Below, piece after piece: positions 14,947 to 23,351 of a stretch of 43,046 nt of DNA. The first letter of the stretch is position 1, and each line of letters opens with the position of its first letter. The stretch is from a virus. The notes beneath the pieces were generated by a model. It saw nothing but the letters and a program-made list of their open reading frames with translations, had not been told where the DNA came from and did no database searches. Location of the stretch: positions 1 to 43,046 of the IMG/VR virus record IMGVR_UViG_3300039203_000123; one strand, 5' to 3'. Position numbers and translations under genes: made by a program.

Positions 14947-17900
14947 CTAGTTAGGACGGAGTTGGGACACCGAAGCGGTCGGCTTTGGAGCCGTACCATC
15001 CGAGCGGAACCGATTATTCTTGGACGCCTCTTGCTCGACGCGCGTACTGACATCAAAGACGGAGATATGCGTGTCTCGAACAGCCTCAGGAATTTCTGGA
15101 AGCCTATCAACAAGTGCGCTCACCTGCTCCTCGGAGAGTGCCATCGGATGGCGGTCACCGATGACTTTCAGCGAGACAGGGTCTTCTTTGCTGCGCGCGA
15201 TCGAAGTCCCACGCAAGACCCCCCCGACAGCCGTTTGCCAGATCACGAGCAGGTACCATTTTTCCCCGATGTCAGAGAGCTTCTCGCTGTAGAGATAGAC
15301 TCCTGATCCAGAGGCGTTTAACGCGTCCCGTGTAGTAGCTATGCGGGCATCGCGAAAAAACTGGGAGACCATGCGCTTCTGACGGTTATCCAACGTCCCG
15401 ACGTCGATGCTCGCGGTGAAGAGCAGCGCGTTGATAAGGCTCTCGTTGACGGTGAGCTTCGACAAAGTCTTGATGGCCTTGCTTTTGGCGACGACCGTCT
15501 TCTTCATCCAGCCGATCCAGTCGAGGCCAAAAGCGTGCATCGGGACTGCCAGACGCATGAGCGTGTCTTTGAAGCGCTGAATATTCGCAGCGCCTAAAAG
15601 CTCCGGGTGCTCCAGGCAATAGTTCTCGATAAAGCTCTCGCTCGCTTTGAGATCGGGAATAAATTGAAACATGTCGATGGAGATCTCTTCGCGAGTCTGA
15701 GCGATCCACTCTTTGGTGAACTTGTTCAAGATCAAAGTCTTAGGTGGGAGTCGGGCGTCGAGCCCCGACTTCAAGTCGGTCGTGTAAAAGCGCGTCATGT
15801 TCGCATCTGTAATATCCGGATCAATACCGGCCACCATCGACGAGAAAGAAAGTCGGTACATCTTCGCTTCGCCGCCCTGCGTGCCCTGCTGGTACTTGCC
15901 TTCACCCCCAGAAGAAGTCCGGAGGATCGTCAAAACTTCCTGCTGCTTTTCGGAGACGTATCTCCCCCCTTTTTGGTTGTCGAACTCGTCGATAATCAAA
16001 ATAAGCGAGCTGCCGTCCATGGACTGACGAATACCGGCTGGCGTCGTGTTGTCCACGAAGTGCGAGTGCTCGACCAGGTTGATTTCCGTCCCCTTGCCGC
16101 CGCCGATCGCCTCGGCATAGAGCGTCGACTTACCGCAACCACGCTCGTTGCTGGCGAGGAACTGGAAGTTTTGTTTGTAGATCGGCAAGATGGTCGCCGA
16201 CATGATGAACGACGCGTGCGCCCAGGTCTCCGTCTCCTGGCTCTCGAAGCGCCAACCTGTATCCAGGAAATCGACAATCTTGAGAAAGAGCGCTTTGGCG
16301 TCGAGCGGCGCCCGGCGTACCAAGTCTTCCAAGCAATTGATGCACTTTGACCACGCCGGTTTCGATGTATCGAACAGGTACTTCTCGAAGATTGGCGCCG
16401 CCAGCTCTTCCCAGACCGGCTTCTCCCCTTTGGTGAATTCACCCCGGTATACGCGTCGACCATTCACGATAAACGCGTTGTCCCGTCCCGAGCTCGTCGG
16501 CAGGTAGTGCATGCCCGCCGAATAGGTCTCCATCGACGTGACCTGTGGGAGCTTGCTCATGATGTCTTTGAACACCAGGTGCAAAATTCTCAGCAGGTCG
16601 TCCTCTTGGTTGACCAGAGAGCGCTCGATCGGGTCGCCTCTCTTGTCCGTGGAGAGCTTGATAAAATCAGGGATCGACAGCTCTTTCTTGACCCACTCGA
16701 CGTAGGTCCCGAGCGAGACGTTGAGCGACGCCTTGATATGGGCGTCCGAGCCCATGCGCATCTCGATCATCTCGTGCTTTTTCTTGTTCCACATCTTGAG
16801 CGGCATCGTGCTCTTGCTGGAATCAATCGCGATGAAGTCAAAGTTCTCGTAGAGCTTGGCCTTGACCTGCGTACAAAAGACGAGCTCCGCGCTCTCGCGT
16901 GCCATGAACTCGTTGGCGAGCTTTTCGGCCTGCTCGCCGCCGACGCCGAACTCCATGAGGGTGTCGGTGTTCCACTTGTTGACAACAGCCGCCTGGTGCT
17001 CGTCCCGGGTGTCGCCGACGCACGGAGCGTAGGAGAAAATCAAGCGGGCAATGGCTGCGTCGTCGCCGTCGATCCCCTGCTGGCGGATCTGCTTTTTGAT
17101 CTGTTCCTTGCACCAGAGCTCGGGCTTGATGTAGCGCTTTTCGAAGTCGTCGAGCTCGCGGTTGACAACGTCCCACCCGTGGATGCGCAGAGCCAAGTCC
17201 AAGTCGACTTTGGTCGACTCGGGGCCGGGGACTGCCAGGCAGTCGGGCCACACGAAAATCTTGTAGATGAAGCCTGGGCTCTCGATCATCAGCTCTTTGG
17301 TGTTGACCTCGCCGCCCTTATCCCAATCCCCCACGTAATTAATATATTTGATCCCGAAGTTCTTGAGCTCGGTGACGTTCCTGTTCGTGGCGCCGCCGTG
17401 CGCTAAAATAACTCGATCGAAGTTTCCCTGCTCGAACTGCTGGCACATGTACATGGCGGCATCGAACTCGCCCTCGACCAGCGTGACCGTGGTGGTGTTG
17501 CCGATGCCCGTCTTTTCGCCGTGGGCGCCCAGGTTGTTGTACATACCCAAGCCAAAGAAGCCTAAAAAGTCTTCTCTGGGGTCGGCGATCATGATGATAT
17601 TTTTGGTGTCCGACTCGCCAGGGCGGCGCAGCCGAAAGCGGCTCACGTCTTTGGGAGTCGCATTATAAATATACATGAGCGAGCCGTTGTAGAACGGGTC
17701 GGCGACCGCCTCCAGATACTTGAGCATCGCTGCGACGTCGTGCCCGTTGATCTCTTTGTTGCGCTTGGCGATCTCGCGGATTTGCATCTGGGTCGGCAAA
17801 ATACCAAAGGGTAGCGCGTGGACCCATTTGAGAACTTGCCGGCGCTCAAGCCACTCGAGAAGCTCTTTGGCGTACTCGTGCTCTGAGCCCTCGAGCGGCG

Positions 17901-18372
17901 TCGTCGCTCTATTTTCCCAGGCTCCCTGAGCCAGTACCAGCGCTTCGTGCAGGATCCAAGCGAGCTTATTCTTCATGTCGGCGTGCTTGAACTCGGCCTC
18001 CGAGACTTTCATCTCGGCGGTGTTCATGATCTTCACGTCGAACGTCGTCTGGATTTCTTTGATGGCCTCGGGATAGCTCTTCTGGGTCAAAGTCTGAACA
18101 AAGCGCACCGGATCGTGCTCGTAGTAGCCGCAGCCGAAGCACTTGGCGAAGCCCTTCTCCGGATGGACGTACATGGACGCCGTCTTGTCGTTATGGCTTG
18201 GCTCGATGCAATTGCAGGTGAGGGCTTGGCCCTTGGTGGTCCACACCCGGGTCTTATCCGGATCGTGGGCTTTGAAGAAACCAAGCCAGCCGTCAGTCGG
18301 GGCGGCTTTCCAAATCTTGACGTTTCTTGCACGCACTGTCGCTGACGAGCTGACTGGTTTCTTCTTTGCCAT
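14947..18372 (-). CDS. Primase-helicase fusion protein
   Basis: An 1141-residue protein from ATG 18372 with GAGGA upstream. It has an N-terminal DnaG/T7-type zinc-binding module (Cys53, Cys55, His60, Cys78-x2-Cys81). A TOPRIM primase core follows, with LVEGEFDAA (Glu300) and the DxD of GDWDKGG (Asp349/Asp351). A long linker leads to an ATPase with Walker A SNERGCGKST (about 741-750) and Walker B LILIIDEFDN (about 790-799). The ATPase is not the usual RecA-like DnaB/T7 type; it looks more like the ATPase of DUF927/SF3-like phage helicases. It would prime and unwind at the fork. It ends 10 bp before the polymerase start, so the two are co-transcribed. Confidence 0.88.
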   Translation of the reverse strand: MAKKKPVSSSATVRARNVKIWKAAPTDGWLGFFKAHDPDKTRVWTTKGQALTCNCIEPSHNDKTASMYVHPEKGFAKCFGCGYYEHDPVRFVQTLTQKSYPEAIKEIQTTFDVKIMNTAEMKVSEAEFKHADMKNKLAWILHEALVLAQGAWENRATTPLEGSEHEYAKELLEWLERRQVLKWVHALPFGILPTQMQIREIAKRNKEINGHDVAAMLKYLEAVADPFYNGSLMYIYNATPKDVSRFRLRRPGESDTKNIIMIADPREDFLGFFGLGMYNNLGAHGEKTGIGNTTTVTLVEGEFDAAMYMCQQFEQGNFDRVILAHGGATNRNVTELKNFGIKYINYVGDWDKGGEVNTKELMIESPGFIYKIFVWPDCLAVPGPESTKVDLDLALRIHGWDVVNRELDDFEKRYIKPELWCKEQIKKQIRQQGIDGDDAAIARLIFSYAPCVGDTRDEHQAAVVNKWNTDTLMEFGVGGEQAEKLANEFMARESAELVFCTQVKAKLYENFDFIAIDSSKSTMPLKMWNKKKHEMIEMRMGSDAHIKASLNVSLGTYVEWVKKELSIPDFIKLSTDKRGDPIERSLVNQEDDLLRILHLVFKDIMSKLPQVTSMETYSAGMHYLPTSSGRDNAFIVNGRRVYRGEFTKGEKPVWEELAAPIFEKYLFDTSKPAWSKCINCLEDLVRRAPLDAKALFLKIVDFLDTGWRFESQETETWAHASFIMSATILPIYKQNFQFLASNERGCGKSTLYAEAIGGGKGTEINLVEHSHFVDNTTPAGIRQSMDGSSLILIIDEFDNQKGGRYVSEKQQEVLTILRTSSGGEGKYQQGTQGGEAKMYRLSFSSMVAGIDPDITDANMTRFYTTDLKSGLDARLPPKTLILNKFTKEWIAQTREEISIDMFQFIPDLKASESFIENYCLEHPELLGAANIQRFKDTLMRLAVPMHAFGLDWIGWMKKTVVAKSKAIKTLSKLTVNESLINALLFTASIDVGTLDNRQKRMVSQFFRDARIATTRDALNASGSGVYLYSEKLSDIGEKWYLLVIWQTAVGGVLRGTSIARSKEDPVSLKVIGDRHPMALSEEQVSALVDRLPEIPEAVRDTHISVFDVSTRVEQEASKNNRFRSDGTAPKPTASVSQLRPN

Positions 18373-18382
18373 GGGAGTCCTC

Positions 18383-19279
18383 TTAGAGCGCTACAGCCTT
18401 TGGTTTCTTTTTCATCCCTCTTTTGGAGCCGCACAGAGACTTGTAGCCACACCACTCGCAGTGTTTACCGCGAATAGTTTTTCCTGCGACGGCTTGATCG
18501 CTAAGCCTGTTCACCCAGGACACGAACCACTCGGCGGCGGCGGTCTTGAGCTCTTCAACTTTGGTGGGGGCAGGGGACTTGAGAATGTCAGCGAGAACGA
18601 CATACGAGAGGCCGGTCTGGATCGCTTTGATCTCGATCCCGAAAAGATTTTTGATCTTCTGGCGCATGCCAAAATAGATCAGCACCTCGTAAGCCTTGAG
18701 CTGCTCGGCGTGCTTGAAAAGAATGCCTTCCGGGGTTTGGTATTCGTTGACCCGGTTGGTCTTATGGTCGACGACCATCACGTAGCCGTTTGGTGCGACG
18801 ATGATCAAGTCGACCTTGCCCCGAAAGAAAGCCTTCGGGTCGTCGTAAGCCATGGGGTTCAAGAACTGGTCGACGGCCAGCTCTTCTTCGATAAAAACTT
18901 TGCACTTGTTGGTGATGATGAACGTCACCAAGCGCAGGACTAAAATGCCAGTGTTAGTGAGGAGCCGGGCGATGTCGTCCTGCTCGCTCGACATTATTTT
19001 CTGCTCTACCACTACGGCTGCCAGGTGGCGGTCAACAGCAGCGCGCACGTCATACGGACCTGGGACTTCCGTGGCGTCCTTAAACTCGATGATGCAGCGC
19101 TCAGTCACCGAATGGATCGCAGTCCCCACGGCGCCAGCGGAGCTCGACACCGGGTCAACGGGCTTCACCCGCTCGATGTATTTTTTCGTAAAAAGAAAGC
19201 CGCAGGTCTTAGCGACTTCGAGCTTGGAATAGCTCAAAGGCCGCGAACCGATTCGCAACGCGTTGTCGTTGAAGGGCAC
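18383..19279 (-). CDS. PD-(D/E)XK nuclease with C-terminal Cys cluster (Cas4/RecB-like), copy 1
   Basis: A 298-residue protein; GTG 19279 has GGAGG 6 nt upstream and is preferred over the upstream TTG 19297. N-terminal SYSKLEVAKTCGFLF holds the first Cys of the Cas4/AddB-type cluster. GTAIHSVTE supplies the helix-His of the RecB nuclease fold. The active-site strands are FRGKVDLIIV and VMVVDHKTNR (Asp and the D-x-K pair). Three Cys (CEWCGYKSLC) close the C-terminus, as in Fe-S exonucleases of the Cas4 and AddB groups. It probably trims DNA ends in recombination or replication. A second, related nuclease lies at 22197-23267. It is separated from the gene upstream by a stem-loop (19298-19333). 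Confidence 0.85.
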   Translation of the reverse strand: MPFNDNALRIGSRPLSYSKLEVAKTCGFLFTKKYIERVKPVDPVSSSAGAVGTAIHSVTERCIIEFKDATEVPGPYDVRAAVDRHLAAVVVEQKIMSSEQDDIARLLTNTGILVLRLVTFIITNKCKVFIEEELAVDQFLNPMAYDDPKAFFRGKVDLIIVAPNGYVMVVDHKTNRVNEYQTPEGILFKHAEQLKAYEVLIYFGMRQKIKNLFGIEIKAIQTGLSYVVLADILKSPAPTKVEELKTAAAEWFVSWVNRLSDQAVAGKTIRGKHCEWCGYKSLCGSKRGMKKKPKAVAL

Positions 19280-19297
19280 GTTGGCCTCCGAAGGCAA

Positions 19298-19333
19298 GAA
19301 GGGCGGTGCTCCAACGTAGAGAGCCCGCCCTTC
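19298..19333 (-). other. Intercistronic stem-loop
   Basis: GAAGGGCGG (19298-19306) and CCGCCCTTC (19325-19333) plus inner GCTC/GAGC form a 13-bp stem with one bulged base and a 9-nt loop. On the minus strand only CTTCTTG follows, so it is a poor terminator. It may attenuate transcription or mark an RNA-processing site between the 19341-20450 gene and the nuclease gene. Confidence 0.6.
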
Positions 19334-19340
19334 AAGCTAA

Positions 19341-20450
19341 TTAGAGACCCTTGAAAGTCACGTCGTCGTCGCCTGGAGTGTGGTCGACGTCCACGACGTC
19401 GCCTTGCCGCTCGAGGTTTTCGATCGTCGTCTGCGCGTTGGCATCACGATTCTCCAAAGCCAGCGAGATGCGTTCCGAAATGATGCTGGTGTGGAGCACG
19501 AACTGCTCGATCACCTGGGCTTCGTACTGGTCAATCACGAGGTTGGTAGGACCCGCCTGGAAATAATGGAACTCGTTGACCCCGACGTTGGTCTTGGCCT
19601 GCTCTTTGTAGGTGTCGACCACCCACCAGTTGCCGCCGGCTGGCTTGAAACCCGTGCGGGCGAAGGCTTCGGCGGCTTTCTTGATCGCCTGGTTTTTCAC
19701 TTCGATCGTGTAGATGTCAGTGAACTGGTCGTCGATCATGTAGATCTTTTTCGACAGTCCGCAGCACTCCTGCCCCATCGCCTGGAATGGCTCCGGGTTT
19801 TTCGTGTAGCCGACCGGGTCGCCCTTCACCTTCTTCATGTACGGCTTGTTCGGGCAAGTCGCATCGCCACAGGTGTGGATGCTCTTCGCCATCGCCGCCG
19901 TGTAGTTCTGCTGCGGCGGCACGCCACGGAGCGGATAGATGTCGGAAAGAGTCCGACCGGTCTTCCCGTCTTCCGAGATGCAGACGGGACGGCCGTCCAT
20001 GAACAGCTTCTTGTTCCACGTGATGTAGAGCGGGAAGAAGTGCATGGTCTTCGGCACGGCCGTACCGGGCCCGTGGAAATACATGCCGCCGTTGCCAACG
20101 AGCTTGAAGATATCCGCGTTCTTCGTGCTCTTCTGGCTCGCGATGAAGATCGGCTGCGGACGCCAGTCTTCGCCGCTCTCGTTCTTCGAGCCCATCTTCT
20201 CGATCAGACGCCGAAACTTGACAAGAGCCAGCTTGGCTTTCGTCTCATCGCCTTTTTTGGCGGCTGCGGCCAGGACCGACGCTGCGAAAGCCGGCGGGTC
20301 CATCGGCACGGGTTTATTCTTCGCCTTCTCGGCTTCCTCGGCGGCGATCGTGTCGCCGAGAGCATCCCAGGCGCTGTTGGTCGCGAGAGCACCGGGAGTG
20401 CGAGCAACCACCGCATTTTGTTCAGACACGGATGCACTTTTGTCAGTCAT
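19341..20450 (-). CDS. Hypothetical protein of replication module, possible ssDNA-binding
   Basis: A 369-residue protein from ATG 20450 with GAGG upstream. The N-terminal 90 residues are helical and Ala/Lys-rich. The middle has strands (PLYITWNKKLFMDGRPVCIS) and Cys pairs that may bind zinc (THTC-like HTCGDATCP; GQECCG). The C-terminal part is a mixed region (WWVVDTYKE, FHYFQAGPTNLVIDQY) ending in an acidic tail (GDVVDVDHTPGDDD). A small folded core with zinc pairs, an acidic tail and a place between nuclease and sigma genes would fit a single-stranded DNA-binding protein. I do not recognise the family with certainty and this function is inference. Confidence 0.55.
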   Translation of the reverse strand: MTDKSASVSEQNAVVARTPGALATNSAWDALGDTIAAEEAEKAKNKPVPMDPPAFAASVLAAAAKKGDETKAKLALVKFRRLIEKMGSKNESGEDWRPQPIFIASQKSTKNADIFKLVGNGGMYFHGPGTAVPKTMHFFPLYITWNKKLFMDGRPVCISEDGKTGRTLSDIYPLRGVPPQQNYTAAMAKSIHTCGDATCPNKPYMKKVKGDPVGYTKNPEPFQAMGQECCGLSKKIYMIDDQFTDIYTIEVKNQAIKKAAEAFARTGFKPAGGNWWVVDTYKEQAKTNVGVNEFHYFQAGPTNLVIDQYEAQVIEQFVLHTSIISERISLALENRDANAQTTIENLERQGDVVDVDHTPGDDDVTFKGL

Positions 20451-20467
20451 GACAACCTCTTCCTATT

Positions 20468-20580
20468 TTCGAAAAACCACTCTAAACCACGCGACTTCTA
20501 GCCAGATATTGTTCGAAAACTGTACCTTCGCGCTCACCTCCCTGTCCATAGGTTTGGCCAGTAATGCCTGACCTTTCGAA
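20468..20580. promoter_or_regulatory. Three TTCGAA palindromes in a divergent promoter region
   Basis: TTCGAA occurs at 20468-20473 (within TTTTCGAAAA), 20512-20517 and 20575-20580 (within CTTTCGAAAG) in the gap between the minus-strand 20450 gene and the plus-strand sigma gene. Repeated palindromes in a divergent regulatory gap suggest operator sites, but 6-bp sites also arise by chance. Confidence 0.35.
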
Positions 20581-20613
20581 AGCCTTGCGACACATCATGT
20601 CTAAGGATGCTGC

Positions 20614-20642
20614 TTGACTTTAGTCAGGTTCCCGTGAACAAT
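20614..20642 (+). promoter_or_regulatory. Candidate sigma-70-type promoter of the phage sigma gene
   Basis: TTGACT (20614-20619), 17 nt and AACAAT (20637-20642) match host sigma-70 consensus at 5/6 and 4/6. The -35 lies inside the inverted repeat TGACT-TT-AGTCA (20615-20626), a possible operator. A host-type promoter here would allow early expression of the phage sigma factor. Confidence 0.45.
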
Positions 20643-20695
20643 TTTAAGAATAGAAATTCCGCAACATAAAAAATTCCAGATCAAAATGGGTAGCG

Positions 20696-21829
20696 ATGCT
20701 GATCGAAAGCTCACCTGTTATCTCTGAGTCTCCCACTCAATTTTTGAGCTTTCTAAGCAGCTCTAGTAAAGCCGATGCGCTTTTCTATACAACTGCTCCG
20801 GAGTTTGACGACAGCGTCAAAGAACTATTGAAAGACACAGGTGCCTCGCGAACCGTGGAGCCACCAGCAGCTCCCGTACAGAAGTATTCCCCGCCATCGG
20901 CGCAGCGAGGACTTGCCTCCTACTACGGAGACATCAGCAAGTTCAAACCGTTTTCGCGAGAAGAGGAGCGGAGGATATTTCGGGAATACGCGGTGGTCAA
21001 GAAGAGGATAAAGAAGCTGGAAAGACTGGCTCCTACGACTCCCGAGGTACGAAAGCTCAATCTCGACTTGATCAATCGTCGCAATCATGTCGTGCAGCAC
21101 AACCTGCGATTTGTCGTGAAGCTCGCGAAGACTTTTTGGATGGACGGGCGATCTGACAGTTTCGAGAACTTGATCTCAGCCGGCAACGTCGGCCTGATTC
21201 GCGCAGTCGATAAGTTCGACGTCAAACGCGGGACAAGATTTCTAAGCTACGCCGCCCACTGGATCGCACTTGAGATCCGATGCGAGCTCGCCAACTCGAA
21301 CCTGATTAAAGTGCCGGTGTGGTACCAAAAGACTCTTAAAAAACTTCTCGATTCCTACAAAGAGTTGATCAAGACGCAAGACATTATCACCCCACGCATC
21401 CTCGCCCGCCACGCCAGAGTCCCCATCAAGATTATCGCCAAGCTCAGTGACAACAGCCCGAAGATCACCTTGGAGCACATCCGTCCGACGAAGACTGACG
21501 TCGAGTTTGCCGATGGCACTCACAACGAGTCTCATGCCGAAAAGCCAATGGACGCGGAGACCAGCTTCTTCCAGCAATGCGCGCGCATCACGATCGAGAA
21601 CATGCTCGACCAAATGAAGAAGACCGGAACGTGTCGTCTTGGTGAAGGCGACGCGATCCGGTCAGTCTACGGTCTGGGTGAGGCAGCCGACGCTCAGAAT
21701 TTGCGACAGGTATCCAATGTCACAAACATCAGCTCGGAAAGAGTTCGGCAGTTGAGAGAGAAGGGTCTGAAGACGCTTCGAAAGAAGATGCGTCAGCAAG
21801 GCATTATGTCTACCGGAGACCTGCTCTAA
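20696..21829 (+). CDS. Phage-encoded sigma-70-family factor
   Basis: A 377-residue protein from ATG 20696; the ribosome site is weak (TGGG). Residues 1-75 are probably disordered; region 1.1 is absent. Region 1.2 is YYGDISKFKPFSREEERRIF. Region 2 is typical: VQHNLRFVVKLAKTFW (core-binding helix), then FENLISAGNVGLIRAVDKFD and RFLSYAAHWIALEIR (-10 recognition). A region 3 helix follows (VPVWYQKTLKKLLDSY). Region 4 ends with SSERVRQLREKGLKTLRKK, the helix-turn-helix for the -35 element. It would direct RNA polymerase, host or the phage-encoded enzyme, to phage promoters. It is the only plus-strand gene in a long minus-strand region and converges on the 21834-22124 gene. Confidence 0.95.
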   Translation: MLIESSPVISESPTQFLSFLSSSSKADALFYTTAPEFDDSVKELLKDTGASRTVEPPAAPVQKYSPPSAQRGLASYYGDISKFKPFSREEERRIFREYAVVKKRIKKLERLAPTTPEVRKLNLDLINRRNHVVQHNLRFVVKLAKTFWMDGRSDSFENLISAGNVGLIRAVDKFDVKRGTRFLSYAAHWIALEIRCELANSNLIKVPVWYQKTLKKLLDSYKELIKTQDIITPRILARHARVPIKIIAKLSDNSPKITLEHIRPTKTDVEFADGTHNESHAEKPMDAETSFFQQCARITIENMLDQMKKTGTCRLGEGDAIRSVYGLGEAADAQNLRQVSNVTNISSERVRQLREKGLKTLRKKMRQQGIMSTGDLL

Positions 21830-21833
21830 GGGG

Positions 21834-22124
21834 TCACGAACAGAGGACTTCACCGTCACGAATCAGAATCGTGAAGATGCCGTCTCGGCCGATGTAGCTC
21901 AGGCAAGATTGCTTTTCGGGGTCGAGGTGTTTCGCCAGTCCCTTCACGAGCTTATCGCGGATATCCGGGAAGCTCGCGCCGACCACGTCGAAGCGCCAAC
22001 GGGTTGTCGAAAAGTCCTTGTCCCCGAGCGTGAACTGACCTAAGATTTTGGATACCGCTGCTCCATTCTTCTCGTCGTTTCTCGCCAGAAACAGGTTCGC
22101 GCTACATAGCGATCCGCCGCGCAT
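21834..22124 (-). CDS. Small hypothetical protein
   Basis: A 96-residue protein from ATG 22124, which follows a perfect AGGAGG at 8 nt. The longer frame from 22148 starts upstream of that ribosome site and is rejected. The sequence mixes strands and helices (FTLGDKDFSTTRWRFDVVGA, DIRDKLVKGLAKHLDP, GIFTILIRDGEVLCS) and looks like a small compact domain. No family is recognised. Upstream, TTTAAGCTT on the minus strand resembles the TATAAGCTT of the shared motif at 23304 and 30693, so it may be similarly promoted. Confidence 0.6.
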   Translation of the reverse strand: MRGGSLCSANLFLARNDEKNGAAVSKILGQFTLGDKDFSTTRWRFDVVGASFPDIRDKLVKGLAKHLDPEKQSCLSYIGRDGIFTILIRDGEVLCS

Positions 22125-22196
22125 ACTGGGATCCCTCCTCCAGCGCAAGCTTAAAATACACCTTGCTCGAGCCTAGCATAACACCTGGAACTGAGT

Positions 22197-23267
22197 CTAC
22201 TTTTTCCCAAGGCAGTCATGCCAAAACGGACAAAGTCTCGACCCGCAGATCTGGGAATTTTGCAGTCCAGTCCGCCCGAAGTTCCCGGCGGCCAAACTCT
22301 CCAAGTGGTAGTTGAAGTCTTCAAACAAAACTTCCTGATCCTTTATCGTCTTCTTTGTTTTCAGCTTTAGGATTTGCGGAGGTTTCGCGCGCTTCGGCGT
22401 CTTGCCACCGGTGGTGCCCATCTTCACCGAGTACCAGGCAACGTCGAAGATCCCTTCGGCCAGTCCGTACAGGGTAAGCTGCTGATCCATCTCCAGATTT
22501 TCTTGCGTGCGCAGACGCCCGGTCTTGTAGTCGGTGACCCGTAAACCGTTGTCGTCCTGCTCGATCAAGTCGATGAAATAAATGTACGGGACGGTGCCAC
22601 CCGACTTCATTTCCATGTGGTAGATGCCCCGCTTCTCGACTGAGACCGGGGTGACCTTCGGCATTTCGGTCTCGAGAAAAGCTTCGGCCATGCCCATTGC
22701 AAGACCGATGACCTGCTCGCGCGTCTCAAGGCGGGCGGGGAGCTTGAGCTCCATCGGATCCTTGCCCTCTTTGATCAGCGCTGCCGAGTCGGTGTCGTAC
22801 TTGGCGAACTCCCCGTCCATGTGCTTCTTGACGTCCCTGACTGCCTCTTCCGTCGTGTAGTGGCGGCCCTCGATCTTGGCCTGCCCAGCGAACTCCATGA
22901 CGTTGTGGAAGGCGCTTCCCGTCCACAGGTTGACGGCCGGCCGGACGTCCTTCTGCCCGAGCATGTACTTGCGGTGGTAGAACATGTGGCACTTGGCGTA
23001 GGCCGTCGTCGAGCTGTGCGACATGTACGCCGCTCGTGCCTTCTTGCCATCGGGGTAGACCACCCACTTCTCGTTGGGCAGTCGCACCCGGCTCGTGATG
23101 ATCAGCTCGCGCGCCGGGATCTTCTCCCGCTTCGGGCCGGCGAGGAAATAGGCGTCGTCGATCGGGATCGGATTGTCGGGGCTTTTTCCCCGCATGTCCT
23201 TCTGCTCGACCTCGACGGGTTCGTCCGGCTCTGCTTCGTCAACATCGTCTTCCACAAAATCATCCAT
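22197..23267 (-). CDS. PD-(D/E)XK nuclease with C-terminal Cys cluster (Cas4/RecB-like), copy 2
   Basis: A 356-residue protein from ATG 23267 with GAGGAG upstream. It opens with an acidic region (DDFVEDDVDEAEPDEPVEVE). A candidate first Cys lies in TAYAKCHMFYHRKYM. GSAFHNVMEF supplies the helix-His. The catalytic strands are IYFIDLIE and LRVTDYKTGR (Asp, then D-x-K). The C-terminus has ICGSRLCPFWHDC, a triple Cys as in Cas4/AddB-type nucleases. It should bind an Fe-S cluster and act as a DNA exonuclease in end processing or recombination. A regulatory block (shared promoter-like motif and 21-bp palindrome) lies directly upstream. Confidence 0.85.
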   Translation of the reverse strand: MDDFVEDDVDEAEPDEPVEVEQKDMRGKSPDNPIPIDDAYFLAGPKREKIPARELIITSRVRLPNEKWVVYPDGKKARAAYMSHSSTTAYAKCHMFYHRKYMLGQKDVRPAVNLWTGSAFHNVMEFAGQAKIEGRHYTTEEAVRDVKKHMDGEFAKYDTDSAALIKEGKDPMELKLPARLETREQVIGLAMGMAEAFLETEMPKVTPVSVEKRGIYHMEMKSGGTVPYIYFIDLIEQDDNGLRVTDYKTGRLRTQENLEMDQQLTLYGLAEGIFDVAWYSVKMGTTGGKTPKRAKPPQILKLKTKKTIKDQEVLFEDFNYHLESLAAGNFGRTGLQNSQICGSRLCPFWHDCLGKK

Positions 23268-23303
23268 AACGGACTCCTCAGTAAATAAACCAAGACAAAC
23301 TGG

Positions 23304-23318
23304 AAGCTTATACCGCAA
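23304..23318 (-). promoter_or_regulatory. Shared 15-bp promoter-like motif, copy 1
   Basis: TTGCGGTATAAGCTT on the minus strand, 37 bp upstream of the nuclease start. The identical 15-mer occurs in the same orientation at 30693-30707, also just upstream of a minus-strand gene. TATAAG is close to a -10 element; no standard -35 is present, so a phage-specific promoter is suggested. Confidence 0.5.
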
Positions 23319-23339
23319 TTACACAAATATTTTGTGTAA
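23319..23339. promoter_or_regulatory. 21-bp perfect palindrome (operator-like)
   Basis: Half-sites TTACACAAA and TTTGTGTAA flank a 3-bp TAT centre. It abuts the promoter-like motif on its upstream side, covering the -35 region for the 22197-23267 gene. Its AT-rich, repressor-like design suggests a dimeric regulator; no U-tract follows, so it is not a terminator. Confidence 0.6.
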
Positions 23340-23351
23340 CATTTTTCAGAA

